64,000 bases of DNA from Fibrobacter sp. UBA4297 (lineage in GTDB: Bacteria; Fibrobacterota; Fibrobacteria; Fibrobacterales; Fibrobacteraceae), in assembly GCF_002394865.1 (NCBI RefSeq), contig NZ_DGUZ01000019.1, forward strand, positions 210,514 to 274,513, in the 5' to 3' direction. Positions within the stretch are counted from its first letter, which is position 1. Every line of letters starts with the position of its first letter. The translations under genes and the position numbers were made by a program. Shown in pieces: positions 25,600 through 34,542 of the stretch. The notes beneath the pieces were generated by a model. The model was given only the letters and a program-made list of their open reading frames with translations, had not been told where the DNA came from and searched no databases.

Positions 25600-26927
25600 A
25601 GACTGACCTCCGCTTCGCGGGAACTTTCAAGTGGACGCTCTAAATGCGCTCGTTCACGATGCAAACGTTCATTAAAAACGTGTTCGAGATGCGCCGCGTT
25701 CACAGCCAAAACATCATCGGAAATTGCGATCTTAGATTCGTCCGTCAACTTGGAACGCGCATCCAAAATCACCTGCTTATGCACAAGCGGATCTTCAGTC
25801 GCGAAAAGCCCCATGCGGAGCACAGGGCCAAGCGGGCGTGCCGCCGGCGACCAAAGTTTCTGCGCACTTGTCGCACTTCGAGAATTTACAGTATTTCGAG
25901 ATACGCGCGAGCCATTCGAAGTGCGCGCCCCTAGCCAAGACGCAGCCGGGATTCGCGCAAGCGCTTCCAAGAAGCTCACGCCACCATCCCCCTGCACAAG
26001 CGCAATTTCGTCATCACCAATGAAGAATCGACCAAGCGCCTTGCGTTCCAAAAGCCACAAGCCAACGCCAGCCGCCAAGCGAATCAGCATTTCAACAGCC
26101 GATTTTTCGCGCAAACTACGTGCCGTCACGTCCAGCACGAGAATCGCACCAGCACCGCGTTCCGTCTCAAATTCTTTCGTGAATGGCTTGCCGTAACGTG
26201 CAAAAGCCTTGTGATGCAAATCGCGCAAAGAATCGCCCTCGCGATATTCGCGCACGCCCACAAAATCCATCCCGCGTGTAAGACTCGGCATCAGCAGCGG
26301 AGCAAATACAACACCGCTTGCACCCGATGTCAAAAACGGGAAAGTCCCCACACGCAACGGTCGCGGGAACACAAGCAATTTCGCTTTCCCTGCATTCGCC
26401 GCATAACGCAAGGCACCATTGATTTCCGGAATAATCACCGCCACTTTTGGGATTTCAAATGCGCCGCGCTTTTTCGTCTGGATTTTGCAAGTGAGTTTTG
26501 CAGTTTCTCCAGCAGCAATCGCCACAAGCGAAGACTCTTCGCACTTGAGCGATGGATCCATGCGGAAACATCCAAGCGACACCGCATTTAATTTGTCTTC
26601 GGCAGTAATGTACAAGTCAACGGTTGACGTTTCGCCCTCATAAACATTCCGAACAGAAATGTCACCCGCCTTAAACTTGCTCTTGCGCACGGTCATAAAA
26701 AGGCACGGCACGAGCGCAAGAAAATACATGAAGTCCAAACCGCAAAACACCCACGCCGCCCAAAATCCGGGCACCGCTCCTGCAAACATCGAGAATAGCA
26801 TTAGCGCTGCCGCCGCATGCCCCACCTGCGTAAAGCCTTCTTGCCAAATGTAGTACAAACGCATCAAGAATCCCTTGCGCTTGGGACTTCTTGGAATGGC
26901 GTTTATAAAATAACGTAAAAGGGACAT
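25596..26927 (-). CDS. DUF58 domain protein (von Willebrand factor A-like)
   Basis: 443 residues. Two membrane helices near residues 30-75, then a beta-rich segment and the DUF58 core (GMDFVGVREYREGDSLRDLHHKAFARYG; LVLDVTARS in place of the MIDAS-like acidic strand). DUF58 proteins partner with MoxR ATPases in chaperone-like complexes. Co-transcribed with the transglutaminase downstream. A long C-terminal tail (from about residue 330) is charged. Role in envelope or complex assembly is family-based inference. Confidence 0.85.
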   Translation of the reverse strand: MSLLRYFINAIPRSPKRKGFLMRLYYIWQEGFTQVGHAAAALMLFSMFAGAVPGFWAAWVFCGLDFMYFLALVPCLFMTVRKSKFKAGDISVRNVYEGETSTVDLYITAEDKLNAVSLGCFRMDPSLKCEESSLVAIAAGETAKLTCKIQTKKRGAFEIPKVAVIIPEINGALRYAANAGKAKLLVFPRPLRVGTFPFLTSGASGVVFAPLLMPSLTRGMDFVGVREYREGDSLRDLHHKAFARYGKPFTKEFETERGAGAILVLDVTARSLREKSAVEMLIRLAAGVGLWLLERKALGRFFIGDDEIALVQGDGGVSFLEALARIPAASWLGARTSNGSRVSRNTVNSRSATSAQKLWSPAARPLGPVLRMGLFATEDPLVHKQVILDARSKLTDESKIAISDDVLAVNAAHLEHVFNERLHRERAHLERPLESSREAEVSL

Positions 26928-26934
26928 GGGAGGA

Positions 26935-27042
26935 TTAGTTGGCAGAACTTAGAGCTTAGAACTTAGTAGGAAGTTGGAAGTAGACGATAAGAAGTAGGAG
27001 GTTAAAAGTAGGCGGTAGGAAGTTAGAAGTGGGAAGTAGAGG
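26935..27042. repeat. Family B repeat followed by a purine-rich minisatellite
   Basis: 26935-26967: TTAGTTGGCAGAACTTAG, GCTTAGAACTTAG. 26968-27042: degenerate tandem units around GGAAGTTGGAAGTAG. Lies between moxR and DUF58, which are usually adjacent. Confidence 0.75.
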
Positions 27043-27060
27043 TTCATGTAAAAAGAACGT

Positions 27061-27140
27061 CATCCTGAAGCCTGTAGGGCTGATATAGAATTGTTGGTAA
27101 TTTATTACCCTACAATTCTTAGGTTCGAAGGAGCTGGATC
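27061..27140. repeat. Palindromic element flanked by CATCCTG and GGATCCAG
   Basis: CATCCTGAAGCC at 27061, a hairpin with arms AGAATTGT (27088-27095) and ACAATTCT (27112-27119) and inner GTAAT/ATTAC, then GGATCCAGTG at 27136. The flanks resemble the CATCCTGGAGCC...GGATCCAGTG stretch inside truB. Confidence 0.6.
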
Positions 27141-27151
27141 CAGTGAAGTTT

Positions 27152-28063
27152 TTACTTCGGTACTTTCACCTGTTTCAGGATGCCTTCGAGAATTTGTCTG
27201 GAAGCACCGGGCGTATTGGAATCCTTGGCGAACACGCGATGTTCCATCACCGGGAAGAACACATGCTGGATGTCATCGGGATTCACGAAATCGCGACCCG
27301 CGACATACGCGCAAGCTTGCGCCATCTTGATGAGATTGATTCCCGCACGCGGGCTTGCTGCCAAGCGCACCGCCGGATTCGTACGCGTCGCCTGTACCAG
27401 CGAAACCACGTACATTTCAAGAGATTCATCAATGTGAATTTTGCGGACATCGTTCCGCACTGCAATAATTTCATCAGGAGTCGTCACTGCCGTAAGCGTA
27501 TCGAGCGGACGCCCGTCACGATGTGCACGCAAAATATTCAGTTCCGTCTCCGCCGTCGGATACCCGAGCGAAAGGCGCACCAAGAATCTATCCATCTGCG
27601 CTTCGGGCTGCGGAAACACGCCGTGAAATTCCACAGGGTTCTCAGTCGCAAGCACCATGAACATTTTCGGGAGCGCATGTCGCTCGCCTTCAAGCGACAC
27701 CTGGCGTTCTTCCATCGCTTCCAAAAGCGCACTCTGCGTTCGCGGAGATGCGCGGTTGATTTCATCCGCGAGCAAGACCTGCGTAAAAACCGGTCCTTTG
27801 CGGATTTCGAACTCACCCGTATTCGCCTTGAACACGGCACCTCCGGTCACATCAGCGGGCAACAAGTCCGGTGTAAACTGGATACGCGCAAAGTCAGCCC
27901 CAATCGCCGTGGCAAGCGCCTTCGCAATTGTCGTCTTGCCCGTTCCCGGAACATCTTCGATAAGCACATGACCATCGGCAAGGAGCGCCATCACAAGCAT
28001 TTCAACCTGATCCTGCTTGCCCAGCAGAACACCATTCAAAGCATGAATTAAATCTTTAACCAT
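27152..28063 (-). CDS. MoxR-family AAA+ ATPase
   Basis: 303 residues. Walker A EDVPGTGKTTIAK (K43), Walker B LLADEINRASPRTQSALLEAM, sensor ATENPVEFHGVFPQPEAQMDRF, and the C-terminal lid (AASPRAGINLIKMAQACA). MoxR ATPases act as chaperones that activate or assemble partner complexes, here probably the DUF58 and transglutaminase proteins downstream. Start ATG 28063; TATTATAGG lies immediately upstream, so the mRNA leader may be absent or very short. Separated from DUF58 by 224 bases of repeats, which is unusual. Confidence 0.92.
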   Translation of the reverse strand: MVKDLIHALNGVLLGKQDQVEMLVMALLADGHVLIEDVPGTGKTTIAKALATAIGADFARIQFTPDLLPADVTGGAVFKANTGEFEIRKGPVFTQVLLADEINRASPRTQSALLEAMEERQVSLEGERHALPKMFMVLATENPVEFHGVFPQPEAQMDRFLVRLSLGYPTAETELNILRAHRDGRPLDTLTAVTTPDEIIAVRNDVRKIHIDESLEMYVVSLVQATRTNPAVRLAASPRAGINLIKMAQACAYVAGRDFVNPDDIQHVFFPVMEHRVFAKDSNTPGASRQILEGILKQVKVPK

Positions 28064-28078
28064 GCCTATAATATATAT

Positions 28079-28134
28079 AGTTATTGGTCAATGGTCGTTA
28101 GTTATTAGTTTTTTCTTTAATAGAACTTAGAGTA
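28079..28134. repeat. Family A and B repeat units between the GT2 and moxR genes
   Basis: TTATTGGTCAATGGTCGTTAG (family A) followed by AATAGAACTTAGAG (family B). Confidence 0.6.
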
Positions 28135-28137
28135 TTT

Positions 28138-28917
28138 TCAGCGAATCACAAACTGTCTTCGCCAGATTTGGCGTAGAACGCGCATACCGTAAGTAATCAC
28201 ATTAAGGTTCGATTTTTCATCGGCATAACGCGTCGGAATCGGAAGTTCTGCAACAGCAAAATGGCGAGCATCGGCAATAGAAATGAGTTCCAAGTCAATA
28301 TCAAACGATGGGCTCAAGCGATTCAAATCAACCGTTTTCAGGAACCGCGAGGAATAAACGATAAAGCCACTATGGCGATCCGTAAGCTTTACGCGGAACG
28401 CCCTATTTTCAAGCACAGTGAGAAACACCCCGCCGAGCCGCTTATATAAAGGCATGCCACCGCGTTTGGCCTCCCCCGCTACCGCATGGCGAGAGCCCTG
28501 CAACAAGTCGAGATTGCAGTTTTCCATTTCTTCAAAGAACTCGCCCAACTTTTCAGCTGGGTATTGGCCATCACCGTGCAAGCAAGCGATAAACGCCGCA
28601 CCCGAAGCAATCCCATCGGCAAGTCCCTTTTTGACAACAGCTCCGTAGCCGTTATTTTGTTCAAACTTAAAATATTCAAAATGCGATTTGAGGTCGTGCG
28701 CATTTTCTGAATCACACGCGCATTCCGCATTTTCCGCGCAACTCGATATAAAGCGCACAAATGCCTGCGCCGTTCCATCTTGCGAACCGTCATCTATCAC
28801 AAGCACATGCGCACGTGCCAAAACAGATTCCTCAATTTTGGAGAGGACTTCACCAAGAGTTTTTTCTACGTTGTACGCAGGAACAAAGATAAAATAATCA
28901 ATTGAATTCGGATCCAT
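28138..28917 (-). CDS. Glycosyltransferase family 2 (DPM1/ArnC-like)
   Basis: 259 residues. GT-A fold: FVPAYNVEKTLGEVL, LVIDDGSQDGT, YGAVVKKGLADG, metal-binding HGDGQYP near residue 98, then LLQGSRH and the DRHSGFIVYSSRFL block typical of dolichyl-phosphate-mannose synthase-like enzymes. It lacks the C-terminal membrane helices found in ArnC, so it would be peripheral at the inner membrane. Overlaps the upstream ArnA-like gene by 20 bases, a tightly coupled pair: a nucleotide-sugar enzyme feeding a lipid-linked sugar transferase is a reasonable reading. Confidence 0.87.
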   Translation of the reverse strand: MDPNSIDYFIFVPAYNVEKTLGEVLSKIEESVLARAHVLVIDDGSQDGTAQAFVRFISSCAENAECACDSENAHDLKSHFEYFKFEQNNGYGAVVKKGLADGIASGAAFIACLHGDGQYPAEKLGEFFEEMENCNLDLLQGSRHAVAGEAKRGGMPLYKRLGGVFLTVLENRAFRVKLTDRHSGFIVYSSRFLKTVDLNRLSPSFDIDLELISIADARHFAVAELPIPTRYADEKSNLNVITYGMRVLRQIWRRQFVIR

Positions 28918-29977
28918 AGTGATTTACAAACCACGTCAAGGATTCGCGAAGCACTACGTCAATCGGAGTCTTCGCCTTAAAGTGAAGCAAGCGTTCCGCC
29001 TTTTCGACAGACGGCAAGCGACGCAAGGAGTCTTCGTAACCTTCGCCGTAATATTCTACGCCAGAAACTACTTCCGGTTCAGGAATTGTATCAACACTTA
29101 CGCCCTTGATTTCGGCAAAGATTTTGCGCATTTTATTGGCGAGTTCCGCAATCGTGAGTTCGTTCTCCGGATTTCCGATATTGAACGCCTGCGACATTGG
29201 CGATTTTTCCGCAACACATCCAACAGCATTCGCCGAGAGGCCCACTTCAAACAGCGCAAACATAAAATCGACCGCATCAAAGACGCTCGTGAAACTGCGC
29301 TTTGCAACACCGCCATTCACAAGCTTCAGCGGCTCGCCGCGAACAAGCGCCGACGAGAAATTAGCAAGCACACGCGGAATGCCCGAACCATCGACGCCCG
29401 GCATAAAGTCCATGTAAGGTCCGACAAAGTTGAACGGACGAACCACGGTCCACTTCAAATTCTTGAGGCCCGCGATATAACGTTCCGTCAAAAGTTTCGC
29501 AGTTGCATAGCTCCAGCGGCTCGCCGTCACCGGTCCAAAAGTAAGTTCCGATTCATCTTCAACAAGCAAGCCCGAATCCGCCGACGTGCGCCCATAAATT
29601 TCGGACGTCGAAAAATGAATCAGCCAAGAGCCAGACTTTGCACAAGCATCGGCCAACGCTGCCGGATGGTCATAATTGCTACGAATGACTTCGGGTGCTT
29701 CCGCCATGTAGCGGCTCGGCACGCAAATTGCCGCCAAATTCACGACAATCGGATATTTTGCAATTCGTTCAACGACGCTCTTATCGGCGAGGTCTGCGAC
29801 CATGAACTCGCATCGTTCGTCATTCAGTCGGTGCTGGATTCTATAAAAATCCAAATCAACGCCAAAAACGCGCCACTGGGTGCGCGTCAAAATAGCGTCG
29901 AGAAGGTGACAACCAATAAAACCACCGCAACCAACAATGGCTACGGTGATGCTTTGGTCATTGAACTGAGGGATCAT
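28898..29977 (-). CDS. NAD-dependent UDP-glucuronate decarboxylase-like SDR (ArnA C-terminal type)
   Basis: 359 residues, extended SDR. Very like the dehydrogenase half of ArnA, which oxidatively decarboxylates UDP-glucuronate to UDP-4-keto-pentose: NAD site VGCGGFIGCHL, STSEIYG, YATAK (Tyr/Lys pair), RPFNFVGPYMD, GGVAKRSFTSVFD (arginine needed for decarboxylation), FNIGNPENELTI, EYYGEGYEDS. The formyltransferase half of ArnA is absent. Neighbours are a GT2 transferase downstream and a small lipoprotein upstream, both overlapping. A modified-sugar pathway for lipid A or another surface glycan is inferred; arnB and arnT are not here. Confidence 0.85.
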   Translation of the reverse strand: MIPQFNDQSITVAIVGCGGFIGCHLLDAILTRTQWRVFGVDLDFYRIQHRLNDERCEFMVADLADKSVVERIAKYPIVVNLAAICVPSRYMAEAPEVIRSNYDHPAALADACAKSGSWLIHFSTSEIYGRTSADSGLLVEDESELTFGPVTASRWSYATAKLLTERYIAGLKNLKWTVVRPFNFVGPYMDFMPGVDGSGIPRVLANFSSALVRGEPLKLVNGGVAKRSFTSVFDAVDFMFALFEVGLSANAVGCVAEKSPMSQAFNIGNPENELTIAELANKMRKIFAEIKGVSVDTIPEPEVVSGVEYYGEGYEDSLRRLPSVEKAERLLHFKAKTPIDVVLRESLTWFVNHYGSEFN

Positions 29978-30411
29978 TCCTTGACAACAAAGAGTTCGGA
30001 GTTATTGCCCTTATTCTGGTTGTTGTACGGAATAACGCGGATAATACCAGTCAACGTCGCTTCAACACCCTTTTCGGCATCGAGCTTAACCTTTACAGTG
30101 TGGCAAGTCTTGCCATCAGCCGGACCTGTCAAATCGTAGGATTCATCAAGCAAGTCCAAGCCTGCATCGCTAGTATTCTTCTTGAACACAATGCGGTAGC
30201 CATCTTCAATAGTCGTGCCAAAGACAACATCAATCGTCTGGCCAATCTTAAACTGTTCACTAATGGTCGGGTAAGCAACCTTGACGCCGTTGGACACGGT
30301 GCAATCATAAGAGGTCTTAGACGGACCTGCCGGGGAATCATCATCGTCATCACCACCGCAAGCAAAGAAAGCAAGGGAGCTAGCCAAAATCAAAGCATGA
30401 GAAAACTTCAT
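29974..30411 (-). CDS. Small putative lipoprotein with acidic spacer
   Basis: 145 residues. Starts MKFSHALILASSLAFFACGG: lipobox FFAC, followed by an Asp run (GGDDDDDSP) and a single beta-rich domain with two cysteines (SYDCTVSNG, KTCHTVKV). ATG 30411 has GAGGATTTT upstream; the frame is open 59 codons further but without a signal peptide at the far start. The TGA overlaps the ATG of the ArnA-like gene (ATGA), so the three genes form one operon. No known family. Confidence 0.75.
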   Translation of the reverse strand: MKFSHALILASSLAFFACGGDDDDDSPAGPSKTSYDCTVSNGVKVAYPTISEQFKIGQTIDVVFGTTIEDGYRIVFKKNTSDAGLDLLDESYDLTGPADGKTCHTVKVKLDAEKGVEATLTGIIRVIPYNNQNKGNNSELFVVKE

Positions 30412-30550
30412 AAAATCCTCTTTATTTATTGATTTAATAGCAATAATATACAAATTTACACGCCTAATGCAATTAATATAAATCACATCGTGATATTGTG
30501 CAGTTTTTGACTCTGCCAAACTGTTCATTTGCTGCAGGAGCACGGTTCGT

Positions 30551-30579
30551 TTGTTCATTTGAGCACTTTTTGCTATATT
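30551..30579 (+). promoter_or_regulatory. Promoter with extended -10, leaderless start of the SNF2 gene
   Basis: TTGTTC, 17 bases, TATATT (30574-30579) preceded by TGC. The ATG at 30587 follows after 7 bases (TGGGCGC), so the mRNA should start at the initiation codon. Confidence 0.6.
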
Positions 30580-30586
30580 TGGGCGC

Positions 30587-33500
30587 ATGGATTTTGGAAG
30601 TTACGGAAAGACTTGGTGGGCAAACAAGTGGTTGAGTTCGATTCTCGCAACCGCAAGCGAGCAAACCGTTTTGCAGGGACTCAAATTTGCTGCACGTGGC
30701 CAGGTCACAAGCATAGATATCGTCGACAACCGTGTGATATCCGTGGTGAAAGGCCCGAACGGTGGCCTGCACAACAATTACATCGTCTTCCCGAAATTTT
30801 CTAAGGAATCTTCCGAAATCTTCGTGAGTTTTTTGAAGCAACAGCCCGCAGAACTTTTGGCGTTCAATAACAAGGCACTTAGCCCCTCACTTGAGCTTTT
30901 GATGAGCAAAAGCGGGCTTCAGCTTTTTGACGACCCGGCCAAAGTCAACATGGGTTGCGACTGTCGTGATGAACGCCCGTGCAAGTACCTCGTTGCCACA
31001 TTTTTAAAAATTGCAGAACAGGCGGACAAGGAGCCGAACATCCTTTTCAAAATCCACGGACTCGACCTGGAATTTATCAAGGACTACAAGCCGGACGCGA
31101 TGGAAATGGAAGCTCCGCCCGAAGCAAATCTCGTGAGGTCGTTCAGCAAGGCGACGAGACTCGTGGGAACTGGCGCCGAAAATGAAACCGGAAACGAAGT
31201 AGAAGTTTCAGAAAATGCCGCCGGGAATGGCAAAGGAGAAAGCGCCGGGGATAGCGATGAACGCGAGGCCCAAAATGTCGCCGAACTTTCTCATGCAGAA
31301 GACGCGAGCGCAAGTTTATTTGGTGGGTATAAAGGCTCGGGCCGCGAATCGCAAAACAGCATCCCGCCCAAGCAACTGCCGACATTCGATTTCAAGAGCT
31401 GGAAAGACTACTCGCACATTCTGCCCGCGATGTTGCAAAACTTCCCCAAGTTCTGCCCCGCCGGGAACTTCCGCAAGAGCTTTACAGACGAACTAGAATC
31501 GTGCCACAAGTTCTTTACCGACTTCGATAATTTCGATGCTTTCTCGGAACAGTTCCGCGTGAACAATGCGAAGACGTTCCTGATGGAAAACGAGCAACTG
31601 CGACTGTTCCACAAGCCCGGATGGCATTGGAATTTTGAGCAGTCCATGGCAGGCAAAATCATCAACAGCAACCTTACCGTCACAAACGTGATGGGAGCGC
31701 TTTGCTGCCTCAGCGCCGGGAATTTTTCGTGGCATCACTACTCCGTGCGTTACTTGCACTTGATGTTGCAAGTGGCTTTTTACCTTGTGCGCACCGGAGC
31801 CATTTATCCGCAAGTTTTTTGGGTCGGGAAAGACGTGGCGCAGATGCGCTGGCTCCCCGCCGAAATGCTTCCCGAGATTCTCTACATTGTTGCCGATCTC
31901 GAAGTCACCGCCCCGCGAGAACTCGCGTGGACAAGCAAAGAAGAATCCTTCTTCGAAATCGCGGAACCCGCCGAGCACATTCTTTCGCTGTTCATCTCGC
32001 AGCTCTTGAAATTTGCACGCAAATACAAGACGCCGCTCAAGACGAATCACGGCAACTTACTTTCATTCTTTTTCGATAGCGTTTCAGGGAAGCTCGCGAA
32101 CAATGCACACGCCATTCCTGGGAAAATCCAGCAATGGCTCTCGGTGTATTCTTGCCTTGGTTGCCGCACGCAGATTCTCTTTGTCTGTAGCGAAATGGAC
32201 GAAGATGTAGCGCTGGACGTTTTTGTACTTGACGAAGATGCTGCGAGTGCCGCCGGAAATATCGCAAGACGCACGCCACTTTCGGAACTATTCGAAAACA
32301 ACGACTCGCGACTGCTCTCGATTATGAGCGTTTTGAATGGCATTGCCGATGGATTCAAGCCACTCGACGCCTATTTGGAACGCCGTGCGAGCGAACCGAT
32401 TCTGATGCGAGGCGCCGAACTCCTCGACTTTTTGCAGGATTGCCTCAAAAAACTCCAACTGTTCGGCATCCAAACAGAAATTCCAAAGAATTTGTTGAAC
32501 ATCGGAAAACCGAAACCCAAGATGCGCTTGCAAGGCAGCATGAGCTTTGGTGCATTTACTGCTGGCGACCTGCTTGACTTCGATTGGGAAATCGCCATCG
32601 GAGACGAAAATATTTCAGCAAAGGAATTCTTGGAACTCGCCGAACAAGCGGACGGACTTTTAAAATACAAGTCCAGTTACGTGCAAATTACCGAACAGGA
32701 TTTGCAATCCATCCGCGATAAAATAGAAGGCAAGTCTGGCGAGTCTGCGAAAAACGGCAAAGACAAAAAGGTTGCCGGAGAAGCGGAAGGAACCGACGAA
32801 ATCCTCGAAGAAGATTCCGTTCCAGAAATCACGCAAGCCAAACTCGTACAAGCTTGCTTCACCGGCGAATGCGACAACATTCCGGTTGAAATGGCGAGCG
32901 ATTTCAAGCAACAGTTCGACGCCTGGCGTGCCGAAACGGACATTCCGTTGCCCGAGAATCTGAACGCGACACTCCGCCCCTATCAAATGCGCGGCTACTC
33001 CTGGATGTACAAGAATCTGGAAATCGGGTTCGGTTGCATTCTCGCCGATGACATGGGCCTCGGCAAGACGCTACAAGTCATCACGTTCCTCCTCAAGATG
33101 AAGCAGGAAGGCAAATTCGCGGAGAAAAAAGCCATCGTCGTAATGCCCGCCGGCCTCCTTTGCAACTGGCAAGTCGAAATCAAAAAATTCGCACCGGAAC
33201 TCACGTTCTTTGCGTACCACGGAGGCCGCCGCGATCTGCAAAAGTTCAATGCCGATGTGTTGCTTACCACGTACGCCACGTTCCGCAAGGACTTTGCCGA
33301 ACTCGACAAACACGAATGGCAAACGATTATCATCGACGAAGCACAAAACATCAAAAACGCCGATAGCGAACAGAGTAAATTGCTCCGCCGCATGCGCGCC
33401 CCGATGAAAATCGCGATGAGCGGCACTCCAGTCGAAAACCGCCTCATGGAATTCTGGACCATCATGGATTTTGCGAACCACGGATTTTTTCCAAGCGCAA

Positions 33501-34432
33501 GTGAATTCCGCGAAAAGTTCGAAACGCCGATTCAAAAGAACGGCAATCAAGTCGTTGCCGAAACATTCCGCAAAATCACGGCACCGTTCATGTTGCGTCG
33601 CCTCAAGACCGACAAGAGCATCATCAGCGACTTGCCCGACAAAATCATCCAGGACGAATACGCCGAACTCACGCGCTCACAAGCCGCCCTTTATCAAAAA
33701 ACGCTCGAACACTTTATGCAAGAGCTTGAGATGGAGCAAGCCCTCAGCGAAAAGGCAAACGACGCCCACGCACTCTTCAAGCGTAAAGGCATCATTTTGC
33801 AGATGATTCTTGCGCTCAAGCAAATCTGCAACCACCCCGCCACATTCCTCAAGGGGTTAGACGACAACGCCGCGTCCCAAAAGTCCAGCAAACTCGAATC
33901 CGGCAAGATGCAAATGCTCCTGGACCTCCTCACATCCATCCAAGAGCAAGGCGAAAAGACGCTCATCTTCACGCAATTTGCCGAAATGGGGCACCTGCTA
34001 AAAGCCACCATCGAAAGCGAACTCGGCCTCCGTACGCATTTCTACCACGGCGGTTGCACACAAACGCAGCGTTCCGAAATGATCCAGGATTTCCAAGAAA
34101 ATCCAGACTGCAAAGTACTCATCCTCTCGCTCAAGGCAGGAGGCACCGGCCTCAATCTCGTCGCAGCCTCGCAAGTCATCCATTACGATTTGTGGTGGAA
34201 CCCCGCCATCGAAGCGCAAGCCACCGACCGCGCCTTCCGTATCGGCCAAAAGCGCAACGTCCAAGTCCACCGCTTTATCACCAAAGGCACCTTCGAAGAG
34301 AAAATCAATGCGCTCCTCGAAACCAAAAAAGCCATCGCCAACTTGACCGTGAACGCCGGCGAAACATGGCTCGCCGACATGGACGACAAGCAACTCGCCG
34401 AAGTCTTCTGCCTGGACAACACGATTGTGTAA
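30587..34432 (+). CDS. SNF2-family DEAD/DEAH-box helicase with SWIM-like N-terminal zinc motif
   Basis: 1281 residues. N-terminus has a SWIM-like cluster CDCRDERPCKY (C124, C126, C132, then Y134 where the canonical motif has His). A long middle region (residues 170-780) includes an acidic, Gly/Glu-rich spacer near 190-250. SNF2 ATPase: LRPYQMRGYSWM, ADDMGLGKT (K827), DEAQ box (917-920), SGTPVENR; helicase C: LIFTQFAEM, LKAGGTGLNLVAA, TDRAFRIGQKRNVQVHRF. Acts as an ATP-driven translocase on DNA, possibly displacing RNA polymerase or other proteins as RapA/HepA relatives do. Single gene; start is leaderless. Confidence 0.93.
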   Translation: MDFGSYGKTWWANKWLSSILATASEQTVLQGLKFAARGQVTSIDIVDNRVISVVKGPNGGLHNNYIVFPKFSKESSEIFVSFLKQQPAELLAFNNKALSPSLELLMSKSGLQLFDDPAKVNMGCDCRDERPCKYLVATFLKIAEQADKEPNILFKIHGLDLEFIKDYKPDAMEMEAPPEANLVRSFSKATRLVGTGAENETGNEVEVSENAAGNGKGESAGDSDEREAQNVAELSHAEDASASLFGGYKGSGRESQNSIPPKQLPTFDFKSWKDYSHILPAMLQNFPKFCPAGNFRKSFTDELESCHKFFTDFDNFDAFSEQFRVNNAKTFLMENEQLRLFHKPGWHWNFEQSMAGKIINSNLTVTNVMGALCCLSAGNFSWHHYSVRYLHLMLQVAFYLVRTGAIYPQVFWVGKDVAQMRWLPAEMLPEILYIVADLEVTAPRELAWTSKEESFFEIAEPAEHILSLFISQLLKFARKYKTPLKTNHGNLLSFFFDSVSGKLANNAHAIPGKIQQWLSVYSCLGCRTQILFVCSEMDEDVALDVFVLDEDAASAAGNIARRTPLSELFENNDSRLLSIMSVLNGIADGFKPLDAYLERRASEPILMRGAELLDFLQDCLKKLQLFGIQTEIPKNLLNIGKPKPKMRLQGSMSFGAFTAGDLLDFDWEIAIGDENISAKEFLELAEQADGLLKYKSSYVQITEQDLQSIRDKIEGKSGESAKNGKDKKVAGEAEGTDEILEEDSVPEITQAKLVQACFTGECDNIPVEMASDFKQQFDAWRAETDIPLPENLNATLRPYQMRGYSWMYKNLEIGFGCILADDMGLGKTLQVITFLLKMKQEGKFAEKKAIVVMPAGLLCNWQVEIKKFAPELTFFAYHGGRRDLQKFNADVLLTTYATFRKDFAELDKHEWQTIIIDEAQNIKNADSEQSKLLRRMRAPMKIAMSGTPVENRLMEFWTIMDFANHGFFPSASEFREKFETPIQKNGNQVVAETFRKITAPFMLRRLKTDKSIISDLPDKIIQDEYAELTRSQAALYQKTLEHFMQELEMEQALSEKANDAHALFKRKGIILQMILALKQICNHPATFLKGLDDNAASQKSSKLESGKMQMLLDLLTSIQEQGEKTLIFTQFAEMGHLLKATIESELGLRTHFYHGGCTQTQRSEMIQDFQENPDCKVLILSLKAGGTGLNLVAASQVIHYDLWWNPAIEAQATDRAFRIGQKRNVQVHRFITKGTFEEKINALLETKKAIANLTVNAGETWLADMDDKQLAEVFCLDNTIV

Positions 34433-34448
34433 TTTTTGAGACTTTTAA

Positions 34449-34483
34449 AAATTCGTGATGCCGCAAATTGCGACTTCACGAAT
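34449..34483. terminator. Inverted repeat after the SNF2 gene
   Basis: AAATTCGTGA / TCACGAATT (9 bp) with a 16-base loop; no T-run follows, so termination is uncertain. Confidence 0.4.
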
Positions 34484-34542
34484 TACACACCCTTTGAAAG
34501 ATTATATTTTAATTCAAACAGCGTAAAAAAAGTTGAGGTAAC

